NCBI GenBank assembly: GCA_016185845.1
Contig: JACPMV010000022.1
Location: 1 to 44,937 of the forward strand
Source: Candidatus Woesearchaeota archaeon
GTDB taxonomy: Archaea; Nanobdellota; Nanobdellia; Woesearchaeales; GW2011-AR4
Length of the DNA: 44,937 nucleotides
Direction: 5' to 3'
Shown here one piece after another: positions 38,468 through 44,937 of the stretch (the first letter of the stretch is position 1; every line of letters starts with the position of its first letter). The translations under genes and the position numbers were made by a program. Under the pieces are notes generated by a model. The model was not told the DNA's origin. It saw only the letters and a program-made list of their open reading frames with translations, and did not search any database.

Positions 38468-38693
38468 ATGGAACAGAATTTTGAAAAGCCAAAGGATGTA
38501 AAAAAAGTAAGCGAAACTATCTGGGAAATACCAACCAGTTATAAGAAAGGTATGTTGGTACCAGCTAGGATTTATGCTACAAAAAAACTCCTTGATGGAA
38601 TGGATAATGGGGTTTTTAACCAGGTAACAAATGTTGCTTGCCTTCCAGGAATTCAAAAGTATAGTTTCTGCATGCCAGATGGGCACTGGGGAT
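38468..38693 (+). CDS. rtcB: RtcB RNA ligase, exon 1
   Basis: LPGIQKYSFCMPDGHWG; exon ends in phase 1 after CAC TGG GGA T. Confidence 0.85.
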
Positions 38694-38724
38694 TCTGAGT
38701 AAGTTAATTCTTATTCAGCCCTTG
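38694..38724 (+). other. Candidate 31-nt BHB-type intron in rtcB
   Basis: TCTGAGTAAGTTAATTCTTATTCAGCCCTTG; 9-bp hairpin CTGAGTAAG/CTTATTCAG, GGGG/CCCT helix, AUU and UGA(C) bulges; excision gives GHWGYGFPIGG. Confidence 0.8.
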
Positions 38725-40040
38725 ACGGTTTTCCCATCGGCGGAGTTGCTGCTTTTGATTCAGAAACAGGAGTTATTTCTCCGGGCGGAATCGGCTTCGA
38801 CATAAACTGCGGAATGCGATTAGTTACAACTAATTTAACTTTCAAGGAAGTCCAGCCAAAATTAAGGGAATTAGTTGACACAATGTTCAGGACAGTTCCT
38901 TCAGGCGTTGGCGCTAAAGGTTTTGTCCAGGCTACAAAGCCGCAATTCAAGGAAATAATGACAGACGGCTCAAGATGGTGCGTTGAAAACGGATTTGGAT
39001 GGAAGGAGGATTTGGAGAGAACAGAAGGATATGGGAAGATTGAATGGGCCGATCCTGAGAAAGTTTCATCAAAAGCATTGGACAGGGGCATAAATCAGCT
39101 CGGTACATTAGGCTCAGGAAACCATTATCTTGAAATCCAGGTCGCAAAAGCAGAAAATATTTTTGATGAAGAAATGGCAAAAAAATTTGGAATCCATACC
39201 CCTGAGCAGGTTGTCATAATGGTTCATTGCGGCTCAAGAGGGTTTGGCCACCAGATTGGCACGGATTATCTAAGGATTTTTGAAGAGAATACAATGAAAA
39301 AATATAACATTCATGTTTACGACAGGGAGCTTGCATGCGCGCCTTTCCAGAGCAACGAAGGCCAGGATTACTATAAGGCAATGGCGTGCGCCGCAAACAT
39401 GGCATTTGCAAACCGCCAAGTCATTTTGCACAGGATAAGGGAAGGATTTTCAAAAGTTTTCCATACAGATGCTGAAAAGCTTGAAATGCACATGATCTAT
39501 GATGTTGCGCATAATATCGCAAAACTGGAAGAGCACACTGTTGACGGAAAAAGAAAAAAGCTTGTTGTGCACAGAAAAGGAAGCACAAGGGCTTTTCCTC
39601 CAAAACATCCCGAGCTTGCGCCGATTTTCAAGGAAACAGGACAGCCAGTCATAATAGGAGGCTCGATGGAAACAGGAAGTTTTTTATTGGTTGGGACGCA
39701 AAAAGCAATGGACGAGACATTCGGCTCAACAGCCCACGGCTCAGGAAGGACAATGTCAAGAACTGCTGCAAAGCACCAGGTTCGCGGAGACCAACTGCAG
39801 AAAGACATGGAAAAAAGAGGGATATATGTCAAGGCAACTTCAATGTCGGGGCTTGCTGAGGAAGCCGGATTCGCATATAAGGATATAAATGATGTAGTTG
39901 ATGCTGTTTCAAAAGCAGGAATAAGCAAACCGGTCGTGTCGCTTTTCCCTCTGGGAAATATCAAAGGGACTGCTAACTTGAATATTATAAATCTGTTTTT
40001 TGCAGCAATATTGCTTTTATTTTTGATTTTAGTTCTTTAA
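38725..40040 (+). CDS. rtcB: RtcB RNA ligase, exon 2 (with hydrophobic C-terminal tail)
   Basis: GFPIGGVAAFDSETGVISPGGIGFDINCGMRL, GSGNHYLEIQ, HCGSRGFGHQ, HRKGSTRAFPP, STAHGSGRTMSR. Confidence 0.9.
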
Positions 40041-40043
40041 ACA

Positions 40044-40176
40044 TCAAAATTCCACTAGTCTATTTGACTAGTGGTTTGCTGTCACAAACCAAATTGAGTG
40101 GAATTTTGAGCGTGCTCAAAAACCACTGAATAACCATTGCGATAGCAGCATGCTACCAGTCTCTGACTAGTGGTTT
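40044..40176. repeat. Hairpin-rich intergenic segment with inverted and direct repeats
   Basis: 13-bp inverted repeat TCAAAATTCCACT (40044) / AGTGGAATTTTGA (40097); CCACTAGTC/GACTAGTGG hairpin; direct repeat GACTAGTGGTTT at 40066 and 40165. Confidence 0.65.
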
Positions 40177-40205
40177 TTGACATAACCAATAACTTTATAT
40201 ATTAC

Positions 40206-40235
40206 TTAATATTAAAAGATATATATTAATATTAA
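40206..40235. promoter_or_regulatory. Two TTAATATTAA palindromes 20 bp apart, candidate operator
   Basis: TTAATATTAA at 40206-40215 and 40226-40235, the second reaching the start codon of the DUF4258-like gene. Confidence 0.4.
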
Positions 40236-40465
40236 TGGATATTTCACAATATGATTTGGTGATTAAGAGGCATGTTTTTGAGCGCGCTATGCAGCGCGGA
40301 ATACATCCTGATATGATTGAAGATACTTTGTTAAAAGGAAAGATCAAGAGATTCGGAAAACACGGAATAAAATTCATCAATAAGGGTTCGAAAAGAACAA
40401 CAGTATGTGTTGGTGAATTGGTCGGGAACAGGCTAAAGATTTTAACAATTGAGGAGGGCAATTAA
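40235..40465 (+). CDS. DUF4258-like small protein (candidate toxin)
   Basis: IKRHVFERAMQRGIHPDMIEDTLLKGKIKRFGKHGIKFINKGSKRTTVCVGELVGNRLKILTIEEG. Confidence 0.7.
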   Translation: MDISQYDLVIKRHVFERAMQRGIHPDMIEDTLLKGKIKRFGKHGIKFINKGSKRTTVCVGELVGNRLKILTIEEGN

Positions 40466-40466
40466 A

Positions 40467-40769
40467 ATGAGAAAATGCACGGAATGCAGCGGGTCTATGC
40501 AGCAGCTAAAGGCAAAAACTCCTGAAGGAGTTGAGTATAGTTACTTTAAATGCCTAAAAGACGGAGAAGAAATAGTTGACATGAAACAATTGCATGAAGT
40601 TGCAGAACGCTATAGAACATTAAAAAAATATAATGTAAAACTCTCGAAATGGGGCTTGAGTCTCGGATTAAGGATTCCGAAAGAACTTGTTGAAAAATAC
40701 AAATTAAAAAATGAAAAGGAAGTCTCAATTGTTCCGGAAAAAACCGGACTGAGAATTATAACATCTTAA
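40467..40769 (+). CDS. YgiT-like zinc-finger plus AbrB/MazE-type DNA-binding protein (candidate antitoxin)
   Basis: MRKCTECSGSMQQL...YSYFKC then VKLSKWGLSLGLRIPKELVEKYKLKNEKEVSIVPEKTGLRII; start codon selected at 40467. Confidence 0.7.
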   Translation: MRKCTECSGSMQQLKAKTPEGVEYSYFKCLKDGEEIVDMKQLHEVAERYRTLKKYNVKLSKWGLSLGLRIPKELVEKYKLKNEKEVSIVPEKTGLRIITS

Positions 40770-40783
40770 GCACCATAATCAAA

Positions 40784-41456
40784 ATGCCAACAACACTATT
40801 ACTCATTTTGGCATCTGTGCTTATTGTCAGCCTTGTTTCTGTTCTAGGAATTTTAATATTCCTTAAGAAAAAGACTCTTAACAAGTTTCTGTTTTATCTT
40901 GTAAGCTTTGCCGCAGGGACTTTATTGGGAGCTGCATTTCTTGATTTGCTGCCAGAGGTCATTGAGGAAGGTTTCAATGGATTTATTCCGTTGCTTATTT
41001 TGGCAGGCATACTTTCGTTTTTCATTCTTGAGAAATTCCTGCACTGGCACCACCATCACACCGAGCATGAGCATGAAACCCACGCTTTTACTTATCTTAA
41101 TCTGGTTGGAGACGGCATACATAATTTCCTTGACGGCGCGGTGAGAGATCGCTGATTTCTCTGTCCTGATTTACGGCGGCTTTTCAAAAATGAAGGCTCT
41201 TGTCTATAATTTCCTTACAGCTCTGACAGCTATGATAGGCGCTCTTCTAACTTATTTCTTCTCGAGCGCGATTGAGGGCTCGCATACTTACATTGCTGCA
41301 TTCGCTATAGGCGGCTTTGTTTACATTGCAGGCACTGACCTGATTCCGGAGATACAAAAGGAAAAAAATGCCAGAAAATCCCTACTCCAGCTTCTGATGC
41401 TTGCCCTGGGCATAGCCTTGATATGGATTGTAGGAAAGGTTTTTGAAGGGCATTAG
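40784..41456 (+). pseudogene. ZIP-family metal transporter, internally deleted and frame-disrupted
   Basis: N-part FLDLLPEVIEEG...HWHHHHTEHEHE...NLVGDGIHNFLDGA and C-part EIADFSVLIYGGFSKMKALVYNFLTALTAMIGALLTYFF in another frame; central HEIPQE helix absent. Confidence 0.75.
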
Positions 41457-41471
41457 ATTATTCTTTTTAAC

Positions 41472-41900
41472 ATGGTTAAATACAAATTTCTTGAGGATAT
41501 TGCAATAGCGGATATAGCCTACGAGGCATACGGCAAAGACTTGAACGAATTGTTTGAGAATGCCGCTATGGCAATTTTCGAGCTGAGCGCGGACATCAAA
41601 ACAGTCGAAGCAAAAGAAAAAATTGAATTTGAGCTTGAAAATGAGAAACTGGATAATCTGCTTTATGACTTCCTGTCTGAAATCCTGTTTCTTAAGGATT
41701 CAAAATACATGGTGTTCAGGAAAGTAAAAGTGGATTTGGAAGAGGGAAATCCGAACAAACTGAAGGCAGTGATGCATGGCGATACCATCAATCCAAACAA
41801 GCAGCATCTTGAGAATGACATTAAGGCTGTGACAATGCACATGTTTGAGCTGAAAAAAGATAAAGGAGGGTATACTGCAAGGATTGTATTGGATATTTAA
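41472..41900 (+). CDS. Archease (RtcB cofactor protein)
   Basis: 142 aa; YKFLEDIAIADIAYEAYGKDLNELFENAAMAIFEL...LLYDFLSEILFLKDSKYMVFRKVKV...VKAVTMHMFEL-type pattern. Confidence 0.88.
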   Translation: MVKYKFLEDIAIADIAYEAYGKDLNELFENAAMAIFELSADIKTVEAKEKIEFELENEKLDNLLYDFLSEILFLKDSKYMVFRKVKVDLEEGNPNKLKAVMHGDTINPNKQHLENDIKAVTMHMFELKKDKGGYTARIVLDI

Positions 41901-42130
41901 AACAGCTTATTTCTGAAAAAATAAAATCCCATCTTTATGAAATAGTAATTCAGCTCATAAAACAGCCCAAAATACCAAAAAGACAGGGCTACGGCAACAA
42001 AATACTTTGTTTTACTGAGCATAATGGTTGTCCAGAATAAGTCATATTTAAATGTTACGTTTTTGTATATTGATATAGGAAAGAGTATATTTAATTAAAA
42101 ATTAAGCGAACTTTTGAAAGATTTGGCATT

Positions 42131-42784
42131 TCAAAGATTTGGAGAATGCGGAGATGTTGTAATGCCGGTTTGTTCTAATCTGCTCAATAATTCTTCCAAA
42201 GAAGCTGCTGGCTGTGCAGTTCCTCGATTATCTACCAATACAATCCCTGGAAAATCTGATTTTGCTATTTCTTGTTCTGTCCCAAAAAATAAAGGCGGTT
42301 GGTTTTCCATATATGCAAATCTTCCTCCACCAAACAAAGAATTCTGCAGACTGGCTGCTTCTGGCAAAAAATCAGAATTTGCCACATATTCTCCTTCTTC
42401 ATTTCTTGCTGTTAATAAAAAATAATTTCTATTAAATAACAAATTTGGGTTAAAATGAGGCTGAATTCCTTCAACTTTTATTGCATACTCTATCGCTAAT
42501 TTAACCGCTACAATTTGTTCAACAGCTTGAGGTGGTGTTAAGGTAAAATCATATGGACGAAAATGTAAAGTAGTATCGTCTGAAGTTTTAAATATTAAAT
42601 TTGTTCCTCCCAGAAAGGTTCTTTCTGGCACAACTAATCCGGAAGATTCAATATACTTCCTAAATGTAGATCCAAATAAATCTAGCGGGATACTTTCTTT
42701 TAAATCCAATGATATGGTGTAAATTCCTTTCATTTTTACATTAAGTAATTTAAGTAAAGAACTCTTTTTTAATATAGGGAACAA
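42131..42784 (-). CDS. Hypothetical protein
   Basis: 217-aa ORF; no family recognised. Confidence 0.55.
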   Translation of the reverse strand: MFPILKKSSLLKLLNVKMKGIYTISLDLKESIPLDLFGSTFRKYIESSGLVVPERTFLGGTNLIFKTSDDTTLHFRPYDFTLTPPQAVEQIVAVKLAIEYAIKVEGIQPHFNPNLLFNRNYFLLTARNEEGEYVANSDFLPEAASLQNSLFGGGRFAYMENQPPLFFGTEQEIAKSDFPGIVLVDNRGTAQPAASLEELLSRLEQTGITTSPHSPNL

Positions 42785-42803
42785 GTTTAGCTTAAAAATC
42801 TAT

Positions 42804-44444
42804 CTAAACCGGGCAAATCTCCTGCCCCAGCTTCTTAACTAACTCATAATTCTCGGAATAGTCAACAGGCACATCGATTATGCAGACTGTGTCCTGCTTC
42901 AATGCGTCTTTCAGCATTTTTGAAAAATCCTCGGCTTTTTGAACCTTATATCCCTTTGCCCCGAAACTCTCAGCATATTTTACGAAATCGGGATTCATGA
43001 AATCATTTCCAAAGCTTTTGTCGTGATGTATCCTCTGCTTCCACTCTATCATCCCGTATTTTGAGTCATTGAATATCACAATTACGAAGCTTAATCCAAG
43101 GCGCATTGCAGTCTCGATTTCCTGGCTGTTCATCAAAAAGCCGCCGTCTCCGCAGACAACAACAACCTTTTTGTCAGGATGCACCAGTTTTGCGGCTATT
43201 GCGCCGGGCAATGCAATCCCCATTGAGCAAAGCCCGTTGTCAATAAGGCAGGTATTCGGCTCATAAGTCTTGTACATCCTTGCTGTCCATATCTTGTGCA
43301 TTCCGACATCGGAAATCACAATGTCAGAATCTGCCAAAGATTTTCTTATATCATAGATTATCCTCTGCGGCTTTAACGGAAAAGAGCTGTCATTTATTTT
43401 TTCCTCGTGATCCTTGACAATAGCCTGCCTTAGCCTGAAAAAATACTCCGGATTCCCTTTTGGCTCATTTTTTAGCTTTTCCCTCAAAACCCACAGTGTG
43501 TTTGAAACATCCCCTATGACTTCCAGGTCAGGATTGTAATATTCGTCAACTTCGCTTGGCTTAAAGTCAATATGAATTATCTTCCTGTCTTTTCGCTTGT
43601 TCCAGTGGAAAGGCGCGAACTCAACTACATTATAGCCCAAAGTGATAATTAAGTCTGCCCTGTCAAAGCCGCAAACAAAATAATCCTTTGCATTTATTCC
43701 TGTTGTAAATAACGAGTATTTTGACTTGTCGCTTATTGCTCCCTTTCCCATCTGGGTATGGACAATTGGAATTCCTCTTTCCTCGACAAAAGCATTAAGC
43801 TGCTTGCTGACTCTTGTCCTTATGCAGCCGTTGCCGGCCAATATCAAAGGATTTTTTGCTGCTTTAATCATCTCAACTGCCTGGGCAACTGCCTTGTCAT
43901 CGGCGCTTGGCCTTCTTACTTTTATTATTTTTAGCGGCTCGGCTTCAATGTCTTTTTTTGCAATATCTTCAGGCAGCTCCAAATGGCATGGGCCTGGCCT
44001 TTCCATTTCAGCTGTTTTGAACGCCTTTCTTACTGCTTCAGGAATGATTGAGGGTATTGTAATCGATGCATTCCATTTTGTGATTGGGCGAAAAGCCCTT
44101 GCAACGTCAATGAACTGGAAATTTTCCTTGTGAAACCTGTGCAGTCCTGCCTGGCCTGTAATGGCAACAACCGGCATATTCCCGAGATGGGCATCAGCCA
44201 AGCCAGTTGTCAGGTTCATTGCTCCGGGGCCTAAAGTTGAGAGGCATACTCCGGCTTTTCCTGTTAATTTTCCGTATATAGCTGCCATGAAAGCAGCTCC
44301 CTGCTCATGCCTTGTGGGAATGAACTTGATTTTAGAATTAATTAAAGAAAGCATGATATCTTCATTTTCCTCGCCCGGAACGCCGAAGATGTACTCTACC
44401 TCTTCATTTTCAAGGCATTTTATGAATAATTCGCTTGCTTTCAT
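42804..44444 (-). CDS. Acetolactate synthase-like thiamine-diphosphate enzyme
   Basis: VEYIFGVPGEENEDIM, RHEQGAAFMAAIYGKLTGKAGVCLSTLGPGAMNLTTG, VVVCGDGGFLMNSQEIETAMRL. Confidence 0.9.
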   Translation of the reverse strand: MKASELFIKCLENEEVEYIFGVPGEENEDIMLSLINSKIKFIPTRHEQGAAFMAAIYGKLTGKAGVCLSTLGPGAMNLTTGLADAHLGNMPVVAITGQAGLHRFHKENFQFIDVARAFRPITKWNASITIPSIIPEAVRKAFKTAEMERPGPCHLELPEDIAKKDIEAEPLKIIKVRRPSADDKAVAQAVEMIKAAKNPLILAGNGCIRTRVSKQLNAFVEERGIPIVHTQMGKGAISDKSKYSLFTTGINAKDYFVCGFDRADLIITLGYNVVEFAPFHWNKRKDRKIIHIDFKPSEVDEYYNPDLEVIGDVSNTLWVLREKLKNEPKGNPEYFFRLRQAIVKDHEEKINDSSFPLKPQRIIYDIRKSLADSDIVISDVGMHKIWTARMYKTYEPNTCLIDNGLCSMGIALPGAIAAKLVHPDKKVVVVCGDGGFLMNSQEIETAMRLGLSFVIVIFNDSKYGMIEWKQRIHHDKSFGNDFMNPDFVKYAESFGAKGYKVQKAEDFSKMLKDALKQDTVCIIDVPVDYSENYELVKKLGQEICPV

Positions 44445-44453
44445 CTTTTACCC

Positions 44454-44936
44454 TTAATAAACATTAATCCCTTTCACATTGACAAACTCCCTTAATCCGT
44501 ATTTTGAAAGTTCCCTTCCGATTCCTGATTTCTTCACTCCGCCAAACGGCATTCTAGGGTCTGATTTTACGACAGAGTTTATGAAAACGCATCCTGCCTC
44601 TATTTTTCTTGCAATCTTCAATGCCTTGCCTTCATTCTTTGTAAATATGCTTGCGCCTAATCCGTATTCACTGCTGTTTGCAATCTCGACTGCTTCTTTC
44701 TCGTCATTGGCTAGGATTATTGGAGCAACAGGACCGAAAACCTCTTCTTTCACGACTTTCATGTTGATATTCACATCAGCCAAAACTGTAGGCATGTAAA
44801 AAAATCCTTTCCTGTCAAGCCTTTTTCCTCCAGTCAAGACTATTGCCCCTTTTTTAACCGAATCATTTACCTGCTCTTCAATCTGCTCAACCTGGTCTTC
44901 GTTGACCAAAGGGCCCACATCGGTTTCCATCAGCAT
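44454..44936 (-). CDS. Aldehyde dehydrogenase, truncated by window end
   Basis: GPLVNEDQVEQIEEQV, VKEEVFGPVAPIILANDEKEAVEIANSSEYGLGASIFT, SDPRMPFGGVKKSGIGRELSKYGLREFVNVK. Confidence 0.92.
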   Translation of the reverse strand: MLMETDVGPLVNEDQVEQIEEQVNDSVKKGAIVLTGGKRLDRKGFFYMPTVLADVNINMKVVKEEVFGPVAPIILANDEKEAVEIANSSEYGLGASIFTKNEGKALKIARKIEAGCVFINSVVKSDPRMPFGGVKKSGIGRELSKYGLREFVNVKGINVY

Positions 44937-44937
44937 A

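Noticed and set aside
1-44937. CRISPR arrays, rRNA genes, insertion sequences or integrases
   Set aside because: No direct-repeat/spacer array, rRNA core sequence, transposase or integrase ORF was seen in the window.

Overview
This window is AT-rich archaeal DNA. Small tight genes, archaeal-type PEP carboxylase, GspE/TadC-like pilus-type genes, RtcB plus archease, and DPANN-style secreted and membrane proteins suggest a DPANN-like (e.g. Woesearchaeota-type) genome; this placement is inferred from gene content only. Recognisable content includes purN-X-purH, a Tat-signal protein, a PIN/AbrB pair, a DinG/XPD-like helicase, tRNA-Val(CAC), SemiSWEET, a MIP18-family protein, Pcm, a lipoprotein, a Cys-repeat surface protein, a wHTH/RelE pair, a DEAD-box helicase, TrhO, PEPC, a complete branched-chain amino-acid type ABC transporter, a CopA copper cluster with a metal-site PadR regulator, bacterial-type Lgt, an archaeal pilus/secretion ATPase and TadC-like pair, an aberrant tRNA next to a LAGLIDADG endonuclease gene, an OB-fold SSB, RtcB, archease, and acetolactate synthase. 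The standout is a 31-nt insertion (38694-38724) inside rtcB. It puts an in-frame stop into the gene and forms a 9-bp hairpin with a bulge-helix-bulge-like base. Excision at the predicted bulge positions restores the RtcB motif GHWGYGFPIGG exactly. It therefore looks like an archaeal BHB mRNA intron in the gene for the ligase that would join its own exons, with the RtcB cofactor archease encoded about 1.4 kb downstream. Other notable items are frame-disrupted ATPase, nitrilase and ZIP genes, four toxin-antitoxin-like pairs with palindromic candidate operators, and a probable copper-sensing PadR/TRASH-like regulator.
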